NCBI GenBank assembly: GCA_030633795.1
Contig: DAOWCB010000044.1
Location: forward strand, 1-8,761
Source: Candidatus Aminicenantota bacterium
GTDB lineage: Bacteria > Acidobacteriota > Aminicenantia > Aminicenantales > Aminicenantaceae
DNA: 8,761 nt
Direction: 5' to 3'
Both the position numbers and the translations under genes were made by a program. The notes under the pieces were generated by a model. The model was given only the letters and a program-made list of their open reading frames with translations. It did not search any database and was not told the DNA's origin. Each line of letters starts with the position of its first letter. Within the stretch, counting starts at the first letter, position 1. This document shows positions 1 to 6,230 of this stretch, piece by piece.

Positions 1-329
1 TCTTTGGTTTCCTCATCCACAGCAAACGATGTCTTTTTCCGCGTGTCCAGTATCCTCAGATCCTTCAAACTGTGGGCCGTCACTTCGGGATAAGTCGGTG
101 TCGCCTTGGGACTTGGTCCCCGCTCCCCAACGATGAGTTCTCCTTCGTTTATGCATATGGCCTTATTTTCGAGGATATGTTTAAAAGCCAGCGCTCTCTG
201 CACAGAGGCCGAAACCCTTTGTGCCACATTGCTTTTATAAAATTCCGTGACAAGCCGAGCTCTCTCCGAGGAAATGGAGGGTTTTGCTTGTAAGCTTTGT
301 TCCTTCAGTTTTTTTATACGTTCATTCAT
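1..329 (-). CDS. Glycyl radical enzyme (PFL2/HypD-like), N-terminal 109 codons, runs off the left edge
   Basis: Reading the minus strand from an ATG at 329 gives 109 codons with no stop up to the window edge, starting MNERIKKLKEQS. The stretch includes SISSERARLVTEFYK, ALAFKHILENKAICINEGEL, IVGERGPSPKATPTYPE and HSLKDLRIL. This is the characteristic N-terminal pattern of the PFL2-type glycyl radical enzymes, which include trans-4-hydroxy-L-proline dehydratase (HypD). These homodimeric cytosolic enzymes use a backbone glycyl radical and an active-site Cys for radical eliminations. Both the Cys and the C-terminal Gly loop lie outside this window, so the substrate cannot be read. The start is supported by GGAGG six nt upstream, inside the end of the activase gene; the two genes are separated by only 2 nt. 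An activase next door fits exactly. Family membership is firm; HypD, HplG or another subfamily is undecided. Confidence 0.88.
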   Translation of the reverse strand, partial: MNERIKKLKEQSLQAKPSISSERARLVTEFYKSNVAQRVSASVQRALAFKHILENKAICINEGELIVGERGPSPKATPTYPEVTAHSLKDLRILDTRKKTSFAVDEETK

Positions 330-331
330 TC

Positions 332-1237
332 TTAGCCTCCGATTTTCACATGAAATCCATGGGAAGATAATATATCTTTGATTTCTCCAAGTTTTTTTTC
401 GGATGGAGTTTTGAAATCGACAAGAGGATTCTTTTTGTTCAGCCGTTTCAATTTCCCCTCTCCTCCTCGATGAAAAGGAAGAAGGTTTATTTGCCACGAT
501 TTATTCAAGGGGAGTAGAAAATCCACCATGGTCTGGATGTTTTCCGAATCGTCGTTTAGACCTTTCAGCACCGGCATCCGGATAACAATGTTGTTTCCAT
601 TTTTCGATAATTTCCTCAAATTTTCAAGAATGATCCTGTTGGACTCTCCTGTAAAAACCCTGTGCCTATGTTCATCGATAACCTTAAGGTCACAAAGAAT
701 AAGATCTGCTCTCTTGCTAACCTCGCTTAAAATCTCATATGGCATAAATCCGGAGGTATCGACAGCCGTGTGGATGCTTCTTTCGTTTAACTCTTCGAGG
801 AGTGCCAGCAAAAAATCTCCCTGAGCAAGCGGTTCCCCTCCGGAAATGGTAACGCCACCTCCTGATTCATCATAAAATATCCTGTCTTTCTCCACCTCTT
901 TTATGATTTCGAGGACCGTAACATCCCGGCCGACAATGGCCACCGCTTCATAGGCACAAACATCTTCACAAATCCCGCAAAGATCGCATTTTTTGGGATT
1001 GATGGAGATAATGGTTCCGTTCTCGTTTATCGCCTTCTGGGGACAGCGCGGAACACAATCCCAACATTCTTCGGCACACCGTTCAGGACGAAACATGATC
1101 TCGCGCTCGAATTTGATTCCCTCAGGATTGTGACACCACTGGCAGCGTAGCTTGCATCCCTTGAAAAAAACAGTCGTCCGTATGCCTGGACCGTCGTGGA
1201 TGGCATAACGTTTGATATCGAAGATGGTTCCTTTCAC
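332..1237 (-). CDS. Glycyl-radical enzyme activating enzyme (radical SAM)
   Basis: 301-residue radical-SAM protein that installs the glycyl radical on the enzyme encoded 2 nt downstream. It shows the CxxxCxxC SAM-cluster motif (C28, C32, C35, in CKLRCQWCHNPEG) and the N-terminal signature IHDGPGIRTTVFFKGC. An inserted two-cluster ferredoxin-like domain follows (about 50-100) with C54, C58, C61, C65 and C84, C87, C90, C94. The SAM-binding SGGEP is at 132-136 and the TIM-barrel remainder contains DTSGF and DLK. Length and layout are those of the longer activases serving HypD, HPAD or benzylsuccinate-type enzymes, not the short PflA type. The first ferredoxin-like motif has CxxxC rather than CxxC spacing at its start. 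The start codon is GTG; AAGGA lies 9 nt upstream, overlapping the end of the gntR gene, whose stop is 5 nt away. Translation is probably coupled through gntR, activase and radical enzyme. Confidence 0.95.
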   Translation of the reverse strand: MKGTIFDIKRYAIHDGPGIRTTVFFKGCKLRCQWCHNPEGIKFEREIMFRPERCAEECWDCVPRCPQKAINENGTIISINPKKCDLCGICEDVCAYEAVAIVGRDVTVLEIIKEVEKDRIFYDESGGGVTISGGEPLAQGDFLLALLEELNERSIHTAVDTSGFMPYEILSEVSKRADLILCDLKVIDEHRHRVFTGESNRIILENLRKLSKNGNNIVIRMPVLKGLNDDSENIQTMVDFLLPLNKSWQINLLPFHRGGEGKLKRLNKKNPLVDFKTPSEKKLGEIKDILSSHGFHVKIGG

Positions 1238-1242
1238 CTGTC

Positions 1243-1938
1243 TTAATCCTTTTTTTCCGAAGCGCTTTCAGCACGCTTATAATATTTCTTCAAGAATTTC
1301 TCCTGAACTCGGTAAGACCAATGAACATCCCGGATGTAATTCGATGCTTGCTCTTTTTTTTCCTCCGCGATCAGTCTGACCAACTCCTGGTGTTCGTGGA
1401 TGGATGTTTGTTCCCACTGCTTTACAAATCCCTGTTTGCAGGGAAAATCGTATAAGCGTTTTTTTAATGTATTCACGATTTTCACCAGGTTTTTATTTTC
1501 GCAGAGGTCGAGAAAAATGTCGTGGAACTTCAAATTATTTTGGTAATACAGATTAAAATTATCTTGATCGATCGCATACTTCATTTCGGTATTGAGGGCA
1601 AACATTTTTTGGATTTGGGCCTCATCAATCTTATCGAAATGGGCCCTAAGGGCCGCACTCTCCAGTGCTCCGATAATCTCATAGTAGTTTTTGATATCCT
1701 TAAGCGTGAGATGGTTGACTATCACGCCTCGCCGCGAAAGAATGGACACAAATCCTTCTGTTTCTAGCTGTAAAAGAGCATCCCTCAGGGGAGTTCGGCT
1801 AACACCCAACTTTTTGCTCGTGTCGTCCATATTGATCGAAGAACCCGGAAGCAATTCCCCCTTCACCAGCTGGTCACGCAGGTATTCATAGACTTGCTCT
1901 TTTAACGATTTTAAGTTTAGGATGCTTTTTTTTGCCAT
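1243..1938 (-). CDS. GntR-family transcriptional regulator, FCD (FadR) subfamily
   Basis: 231-residue regulator. An N-terminal winged helix-turn-helix (about 8-76) contains the GntR hallmark LGVSRTPLRDALLQLETEGF and the wing SRRGVIV. A C-terminal all-helical FCD effector domain (about 85-215) shows the metal/ligand set N135-xxx-H139 (NLKFHD), H183 (HEHQEL) and H206 (DVHWSYR); the usual first Asp is Asn here. Such proteins bind palindromic operators as dimers and let go when a small carboxylate or amino-acid-like effector binds. I chose the ATG at 1938: AGGG lies 6 nt before it, but touches the in-frame ATG at 1944, which would add two residues. It sits between the MR/MLE gene and the activase, so it most likely controls this catabolic cluster and itself. 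The two palindromes just upstream are candidate operators. The effector is not readable from sequence. Confidence 0.93.
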   Translation of the reverse strand: MAKKSILNLKSLKEQVYEYLRDQLVKGELLPGSSINMDDTSKKLGVSRTPLRDALLQLETEGFVSILSRRGVIVNHLTLKDIKNYYEIIGALESAALRAHFDKIDEAQIQKMFALNTEMKYAIDQDNFNLYYQNNLKFHDIFLDLCENKNLVKIVNTLKKRLYDFPCKQGFVKQWEQTSIHEHQELVRLIAEEKKEQASNYIRDVHWSYRVQEKFLKKYYKRAESASEKKD

Positions 1939-1950
1939 ATTCATCCCTGC

Positions 1951-1967
1951 TGATATCTAATATATCA
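1951..1967. promoter_or_regulatory. Palindrome TGATAT-N5-ATATCA, candidate operator over the -10
   Basis: TGATATCTAATATATCA has perfect 6-nt inverted arms (1951-1956 and 1962-1967) around a 5-nt centre. It overlaps the proposed -10 and start of transcription and ends 13 nt before the gntR start. Its size and position suit a dimeric GntR/FCD repressor acting on its own promoter. It is AT-rich, so chance occurrence is not negligible. Confidence 0.4.
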
Positions 1968-1987
1968 CACATTACGTACATAAACAA
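1959..1987 (-). promoter_or_regulatory. Candidate sigma70 promoter for gntR-activase-radical enzyme
   Basis: On the minus strand, TTGTTT (1987-1982) is followed after 17 nt by TATATT (1964-1959), with a TG one base upstream of the hexamer (extended -10). The -10 matches 5 of 6 consensus bases; the -35 matches only TTG. Transcription would begin near 1952, leaving a leader of about 14 nt before the gntR ATG at 1938. It lies in the only gap of useful size between the MR/MLE gene and gntR. Read-through from the por-MR genes is equally possible. Confidence 0.45.
1972..1983. promoter_or_regulatory. Near-palindrome TTACGTACATAA, candidate GntR-type operator
   Basis: TTACGTACATAA is symmetric at 10 of 12 positions; only the C/A pair breaks it. 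Its core is yGTACr, matching the general GntR-family operator theme of a GT half and an AC half. It lies within the -35 to -10 spacer of the proposed promoter, where bound repressor would block RNA polymerase. Confidence 0.4.
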
Positions 1988-2010
1988 CCCAAAAATAAAA
2001 GGCCTATGTT

Positions 2011-3114
2011 TTACTCGACAGTGATAACAGGCTCGCCCAACAAGTCTTCCTTGACTCTGATACCAAGGCCTGGGCCAGACGGAACATCCAGCCATCCCTC
2101 TTTTCTTGTGGGAGCATCCTCAGCGAGATGCACATCATTGTAGCTGTTGAAGTCCGTGGATGTGAAATAAAACTCCGCCTTTGTGCTTCCGACCAGATGG
2201 GCAATGGTAGCTGTGGTGATATCCCCTCCCCAGCTATCTTCGATCGTCATGGCTAAACCGAGCGACTGGCATAGGTCTCGCATCTGTTTGGCTTTCGTCA
2301 ATCCGCCTAATCGCGATATTTTCAGGTTTACCACGTCCATTGCTCCAAAGTCGTAGGCCCTCATCAAGGACTGGACATCACGGATCACCTCATCCAGAAC
2401 CATGGGCTGTGGGGTATGATCGCGAACGATAAGGCATTCTTCAAGGGTCGGGCATGGTTGCTCGATGTACACATCCTCTCCCTCCAAGGCGTTGACCACA
2501 CGGATAGCTTTATGGGGCAGCCAACCTGTATTTGCATCCGCCACAAGAATGTCCCCAGACTTGATAATTTCCAATACGGCCTTGGTTCGCCGTATATCTT
2601 CATCAGGATCTCCTCCAACTTTGAGCTGGAACCTGCGGTATCCTTCCTCTCGATACTTAGAAACATCATCGGCCATCTTTTCAGACGGTCCCTGGGAAAT
2701 GGCGCGATAAAGAGGAAATTTGTCCATGGCTCGCCCGCCTAACAGGGTGCAGACAGGGATGTTTGTCGCCTGGCCCAAGATGTCCCAGCAGGCAATATCC
2801 AGAGGCGATTTGACATAATTGTGTCCGAGCAAAGCCATGTCCATCAGATGATTGATGAGGTTGAGCTGGCAGGGATCTTGGCCGAGTATATGCCTCCCGA
2901 TCTCCTCCACACCAGCAGGAACACCTTTGGCATAGGCATCCATGTAAGCCGAGCCCAAAGGACAGACCTCGGCATAACCCTTTAATCCTGCATCCGTCGT
3001 AATCCCAATGATCGTGCTCACAAAAGAGCTTACAGATTGCCCCCGAGACCAGGCATATTCTTGATCCAAAAGTTTATAATCGACCTGGAACACTTCGATT
3101 TTCTTAATTTTCAT
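2011..3114 (-). CDS. Enolase-superfamily (MR/MLE) enzyme, hydroxyproline-betaine epimerase / cis-3-hydroxyproline dehydratase-like
   Basis: 367-residue enolase-superfamily protein with an N-terminal capping domain (about 1-125, with AEVCPLGSAY and GHNYVKSPLDIACWD) and a (beta/alpha)7-beta barrel. Visible active-site elements are K165 in QLKVGG and K265 in NLKISRLGG as the paired acid/base lysines; D193 (VADANTGW), E218 (IEQPC) and D241 (VLDE) as Mg ligands; and WGGD at 295-298. The first lysine of the usual KxK is Q163. From memory, this pattern resembles 4-hydroxyproline betaine 2-epimerase (HpbD) and cis-3-hydroxy-L-proline dehydratase rather than mandelate racemase, which has His-Asp, or dipeptide epimerases. 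It would abstract the alpha proton of a carboxylate and either reprotonate it or eliminate water. AAAGGAGG sits 6 nt before the ATG, and 24 nt separate it from porB, so it is probably cotranscribed with the por genes. The exact reaction is open. Confidence 0.88.
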   Translation of the reverse strand: MKIKKIEVFQVDYKLLDQEYAWSRGQSVSSFVSTIIGITTDAGLKGYAEVCPLGSAYMDAYAKGVPAGVEEIGRHILGQDPCQLNLINHLMDMALLGHNYVKSPLDIACWDILGQATNIPVCTLLGGRAMDKFPLYRAISQGPSEKMADDVSKYREEGYRRFQLKVGGDPDEDIRRTKAVLEIIKSGDILVADANTGWLPHKAIRVVNALEGEDVYIEQPCPTLEECLIVRDHTPQPMVLDEVIRDVQSLMRAYDFGAMDVVNLKISRLGGLTKAKQMRDLCQSLGLAMTIEDSWGGDITTATIAHLVGSTKAEFYFTSTDFNSYNDVHLAEDAPTRKEGWLDVPSGPGLGIRVKEDLLGEPVITVE

Positions 3115-3138
3115 CCCAAACCTCCTTTAATCCCCTGT

Positions 3139-4065
3139 TCAAATACTGGCCAGCCTGTTCAGCTCCTCCCATTCTTCGTCCACTTTTTTCTGAAACTCCT
3201 CAAGAACCCAGGCATTTTCTTCTTTGAACAGGTGGCGAAATCTTCCCTGCGGCTTGATCCACTCCAATATGGGTTTCTTCTCTTTTGGTTTATAATTGAG
3301 CTTGTACTTCCCGTTTTCCACTTCATAAAGAGGCCAAACACAGGTGTCCGTGGCAATTTTTGCCAACTCGACTCCTTTAGATTCGTCGTATTTCCACTCT
3401 GTCGGGCACATGCATAGGACGTTCAAAAAAGCCGGTCCTTCGACTTCGAACGCCTTTTTCGCTTTGTTATACAAATCCTGCCAACGGCTCGGGCTGGCCT
3501 GGGCCACATACGGGATATTGTGAGCGGTCAGGATCTTGGTCAGGTCCTTCCGCCACTGGAGTTTCCCAGGGCTGTGTGTTCCTGCCGGAGAGGTTGTTGC
3601 AGACGCTCCTAGAGGCGTGGCCGATGACCGCTGTCCACCCGTGTTAGCGTAGGCATTGTTGTCGTAGCAAAGATACACAACATCATGTCCCCTCTCCATG
3701 GTTCCTGAAAGGGCCTGAAGCCCAATATCATAGGTCCCTCCATCCCCTCCGGTTCCCAGGAACTTGATCGTCTTGTCTTTGGGGATCTTTCCTTTGCGCT
3801 TCAAAGCATTGTACATCGCTTCCACACCAGCGATAGTGGAGGCAGCATTCTCGAAGGCACTGTGTATCCAAGTCACATTCCACGCTGTGCGGGGAAAAAT
3901 CGTTGTGCAGACTTCAAGACACCCTGTGGCGTTGGCAATGACGAGAGGATCCTCTGTAGCTCGGAGAACAACTTTAAAGATCAAAGGAATGCCACAGCCC
4001 AGACACATGCCGTGGCCCGCCACCAATCTATCTTCCATTTGGGCTAAGTCTTTTAATTTTACCAT
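3139..4065 (-). CDS. porB: 2-oxoacid (pyruvate):ferredoxin oxidoreductase, beta subunit
   Basis: 308-residue thiamine-diphosphate subunit of a four-subunit POR-type enzyme. The TPP/Mg site is clear: GDGG at 107-110 followed by YDNNAYANTGGQ (134-145). Ligands for the cluster next to TPP are C21 and C24 (GHGMCLGCGIP), C49 (NATGCLEV) and probably C220 in MCPTEW. FPRTAW and HSAFENAAST are further family signatures. The full enzyme decarboxylates a 2-oxoacid with CoA and passes two electrons to ferredoxin in the cytoplasm. The gene starts 11 nt after the porA stop with AGGAGG seven nt before its ATG. Pyruvate is the default guess because the sequence looks PorB-like, but substrate assignment within POR, VOR and related enzymes is unsafe by eye. 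Confidence 0.94.
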   Translation of the reverse strand: MVKLKDLAQMEDRLVAGHGMCLGCGIPLIFKVVLRATEDPLVIANATGCLEVCTTIFPRTAWNVTWIHSAFENAASTIAGVEAMYNALKRKGKIPKDKTIKFLGTGGDGGTYDIGLQALSGTMERGHDVVYLCYDNNAYANTGGQRSSATPLGASATTSPAGTHSPGKLQWRKDLTKILTAHNIPYVAQASPSRWQDLYNKAKKAFEVEGPAFLNVLCMCPTEWKYDESKGVELAKIATDTCVWPLYEVENGKYKLNYKPKEKKPILEWIKPQGRFRHLFKEENAWVLEEFQKKVDEEWEELNRLASI

Positions 4066-4076
4066 TTCACTTCCTC

Positions 4077-5258
4077 CTATTCCCTCAAATTCAGGTAGCC
4101 GTAAATTTCTTCGACTTTGCCCGTTTCGGCAATCTTATCCAGTTTTTCCGCCACATCTTTAAAATGCTCCACCTTGATGTCTCGTCCGCCAAGTCCATAA
4201 ACATAATTCACAACTTTGGGCCTTGGATCGTAATCATAAAGGGCATTCCGGATTTCTGTGAACAGAGGCGCTCCAAAAGCTCCTGGGCAAGCGCTTCGGT
4301 CCAGCACAGCTACGGCCCTAGTGCCTTTCAAGGCCAGGGCAATTTCCTTAGCAGGAAAGGGACGGAAAATCCTGGGTTTCAACAGCCCGATCTTTTTCCC
4401 CTCATTGCGAAGCTCATCGATGGCGTCCTTGCACGTTCCTGCTGCCGAACTCATCACAACGATGCATGTTTCAGCATCCTCCATCCTGTATTCCTCGAAA
4501 AAACCATAGTACCGTCCAAACTTTTCACCATATTCTTTTCCGACTTGCTGGATAACTCCTGGGGCATTTTCGATGCCCGCCATCTGGTTTCTCTTGTGCT
4601 CGAAGTAATAATCGGTAAAATCCAACGGGCCGACGGTGATCTTGCGGCTTGTATCTAAAAGAGGGTACACTGACTGATATTCACCGACAAAATCTTTGAT
4701 CTTTTCATCGCCTTCCACTTGGACGACTTCCATCGAGTGGCTGATGATAAATCCATCCAGCCCGACAAGCACCGGGGTTCTGACGTCCAGATGCTCGGCA
4801 ATCCGAAATGCCTGAATAAAATTATCATAAGCTTCCTGGCAATTCTCTGAATAGATCTGGATCCATCCAGCATCCCTTGCCCCCATCGTATCGCTGTGGT
4901 CGCCATGGATGTTGATCGGAGCGCTCAAAGCTCGATTGGCAATGCCTGCCACGATGGGAAGTCTCAGTCCAGCCGCGATGTAAAGCATCTCCCACATTAG
5001 GGCTAGTCCTTGCGATGCCGTAGCTGTCATCACCCGGCCCCCAGCAGAAGCCGCTCCGATGCAAACACTCATAGCGCTGTGTTCGCTTTCGGGACAGACG
5101 AATTCGCCGCTTATCAATCCATCTGCTTTAAATTTAGCGATGGTTTCGACGATCGCTGTGGAAGGAGTGATCGGATAGGCCGCCATAACATCCGGATCGA
5201 CTTGTCTGACCGCCTCAGCTATAGTCTGATTGCCGTTTAGGGTTTTTAACGTACTCAT
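4077..5258 (-). CDS. porA: 2-oxoacid (pyruvate):ferredoxin oxidoreductase, alpha subunit
   Basis: 393-residue alpha subunit, carrying the pyrimidine-binding and transketolase-C-like domains. It shows YPITPST (28-34), CPESEHSAM (55-63), TATASQGLALMWEM (78-91), NRALSAPINIHGDHSD (108-123) and GWIQIYSEN (131-139), all standard for PorA. E57 of ESEH is the likely glutamate activating the TPP pyrimidine. The frame stays open upstream to an ATG at 5348, but that would add 30 Arg-rich residues overlapping porD. The ATG at 5258 has AGGGAGGG about 6 nt upstream, gives the family's N-terminus, and forms an ATGA overlap with the porD stop, so it is the start chosen. The gene ends with TAG at 4077, 11 nt before porB. 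Confidence 0.95.
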   Translation of the reverse strand: MSTLKTLNGNQTIAEAVRQVDPDVMAAYPITPSTAIVETIAKFKADGLISGEFVCPESEHSAMSVCIGAASAGGRVMTATASQGLALMWEMLYIAAGLRLPIVAGIANRALSAPINIHGDHSDTMGARDAGWIQIYSENCQEAYDNFIQAFRIAEHLDVRTPVLVGLDGFIISHSMEVVQVEGDEKIKDFVGEYQSVYPLLDTSRKITVGPLDFTDYYFEHKRNQMAGIENAPGVIQQVGKEYGEKFGRYYGFFEEYRMEDAETCIVVMSSAAGTCKDAIDELRNEGKKIGLLKPRIFRPFPAKEIALALKGTRAVAVLDRSACPGAFGAPLFTEIRNALYDYDPRPKVVNYVYGLGGRDIKVEHFKDVAEKLDKIAETGKVEEIYGYLNLRE

Positions 5259-5569
5259 TCTGTCCCTCCCTCTGCCAATTTCACTTCTTCTTTGACCATC
5301 ACGATCGACTTTTCTTTCGAGGGGCACTCTTCGGCACACATGCCACATCCTGTGCAGTAGTCATAGTTAATGCCCTTGACTTCTCCATCCTCCACTAGGA
5401 TGGCGAAATGAGGACAATACAACCAGCAGAAAAAGCACTGGATGCAATGTTCTTCGATGAACTCCGGTTTGTGTCCGGAACGCCAGGTCCCGGTTAAGTT
5501 TTTGACCGAGTTACCGGCCTCCAGATTGATTGTCCCAATTGTCAATTCCTTCCAGGTTTCTTTTTTCAT
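5255..5569 (-). CDS. porD: 2-oxoacid (pyruvate):ferredoxin oxidoreductase, delta (ferredoxin-like) subunit
   Basis: 104-residue subunit with two [4Fe-4S] motifs: C42, C45, C48, C52 (CIQCFFCWLYCP) and C72, C75, C78, C82 (CTGCGMCAEECP). TGTWRSGHKPEF, just before the first motif, is the usual PorD lead-in. In the complex it relays electrons from the TPP-proximal cluster in beta to soluble ferredoxin. It overlaps porC by ATGA at its start and porA by ATGA at its end. Translation of gamma, delta and alpha is therefore probably coupled. AAGGAGG lies 10 nt upstream of the ATG. Confidence 0.95.
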   Translation of the reverse strand: MKKETWKELTIGTINLEAGNSVKNLTGTWRSGHKPEFIEEHCIQCFFCWLYCPHFAILVEDGEVKGINYDYCTGCGMCAEECPSKEKSIVMVKEEVKLAEGGTE

Positions 5570-6144
5570 CCTTCAAAAACCTCCTTGAATGCCCTATCGA
5601 TGGTTTTCATGTTCTTCTCGACTACTTCTGGTCTCAATTTTTTTCCCAAAGAAACTCTGATGTTCTTGGTAAACTTATCCAGATCCATGAGCCCTGTGAC
5701 TTTCACGAGCGCAGAAACCATCGGGACGTTTGGGATGGCTCTTCCCAGCTCTTTCTCGGCAATTGTGTAAGCATCCAGCGCATAGATCTTTTTCTCTCCC
5801 AACGAAAGCTTTTTCCGAATGAGATCGATGTCAAATATCGTATTCATGAGAAAGAGAGCATCTTCTTTAGCTCCACTGGTAATATCCACTATGCCGAGCA
5901 AAGACGGGTCTGTCACGACGACAATATCCGGATAATAGACCTGACTGTGCGAACGTATAGGTTTCTTGCTGATTCTGTTAAAAGCCAGAATAGGTGCTCC
6001 TCGTTTCTCAGCACCAAATTCAGGAAATGCCTGGACATACAGATCTTTTTCGGTAGAAATGACATCTGCCAAAGTCATAGCAGCTGTCACCACACCTTGA
6101 CCTGCCCGGCCATGCCAGCGTATTTCAATAGTCTCTTTATCCAT
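5566..6144 (-). CDS. porC: 2-oxoacid (pyruvate):ferredoxin oxidoreductase, gamma subunit
   Basis: 192-residue gamma subunit. EIRWHGRAGQGVVTAA (7-22) and VQAFPEFGAEKRGAP (37-51), followed by FNRIS and PIRSHSQVYYPDIVVVTDPSLL, are the family signature. This domain supports CoA binding and completes the POR heterotetramer with delta, alpha and beta downstream. Length is normal. GAGGAGG lies 4 nt before the ATG. It is the first gene of its run, 86 nt after recR, and the gap carries a long interrupted inverted repeat, so the por genes may start a new transcription unit here. A gamma-delta-alpha-beta order with separate subunits is typical of archaeal and many anaerobic bacterial PORs, as opposed to the fused single-chain PFOR. 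Confidence 0.95.
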   Translation of the reverse strand: MDKETIEIRWHGRAGQGVVTAAMTLADVISTEKDLYVQAFPEFGAEKRGAPILAFNRISKKPIRSHSQVYYPDIVVVTDPSLLGIVDITSGAKEDALFLMNTIFDIDLIRKKLSLGEKKIYALDAYTIAEKELGRAIPNVPMVSALVKVTGLMDLDKFTKNIRVSLGKKLRPEVVEKNMKTIDRAFKEVFEG

Positions 6145-6156
6145 TAATCCTCCTCG

Positions 6157-6213
6157 TTTTCAGATATCCGAATTCACATATCATTAATCATTTAATTTTT
6201 GGTTATCTGAAAA
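6157..6213. repeat. Interrupted inverted repeat upstream of porC
   Basis: TTTTCAGATA (6157-6166) is exactly complementary to TATCTGAAAA (6204-6213). Past one T/T mismatch the pairing continues with CC (6168-6169) and GG (6201-6202). The spacer is an AT-rich 37 nt. The proximal arm ends 5 nt before the GAGGAGG of porC. No T-run follows, so a classical intrinsic terminator for recR is unlikely. A paired regulator site or a leader hairpin is more plausible. I see no convincing promoter hexamers in this 86-nt gap. Confidence 0.6.
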
Positions 6214-6230
6214 GATTTATTATGATTCGG

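Noticed and set aside
72..293. 73-codon plus-strand frame at the left edge
   Set aside because: The minus strand over the same bases is an uninterrupted glycyl radical enzyme N-terminus with a good Shine-Dalgarno, so this is a shadow.
1886..2204. Short minus-strand frames overlapping the end of the MR/MLE gene and the gap before gntR
   Set aside because: They are out of frame with two well-supported genes, lack family resemblance, and cross the proposed promoter and operators.
5259..5348. N-terminal extension of porA from an ATG at 5348
   Set aside because: It would add 30 Arg-rich residues lying over porD in another frame. The ATG at 5258 has a strong Shine-Dalgarno, an ATGA overlap with the porD stop, and gives the normal PorA N-terminus.
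5530..6147. 205-codon open frame on the plus strand opposite porC
   Set aside because: Antisense shadow of a clear porC; the translation has no recognisable domain and no supporting ribosome-binding context.
1952..6168. GATATC shared by the gntR upstream palindrome (1952-1957) and the porC upstream repeat (6163-6168) as a common regulator site
   Set aside because: The same hexamer also occurs inside coding sequence nearby (for example around 1213 and 1690), and the half-site spacings differ (5 versus 10 nt), so shared binding is not supported.
6157..6213. Intrinsic terminator for the recR transcript
   Set aside because: The stem is AT-rich, the loop is over 30 nt, and no T-run follows on the minus strand.
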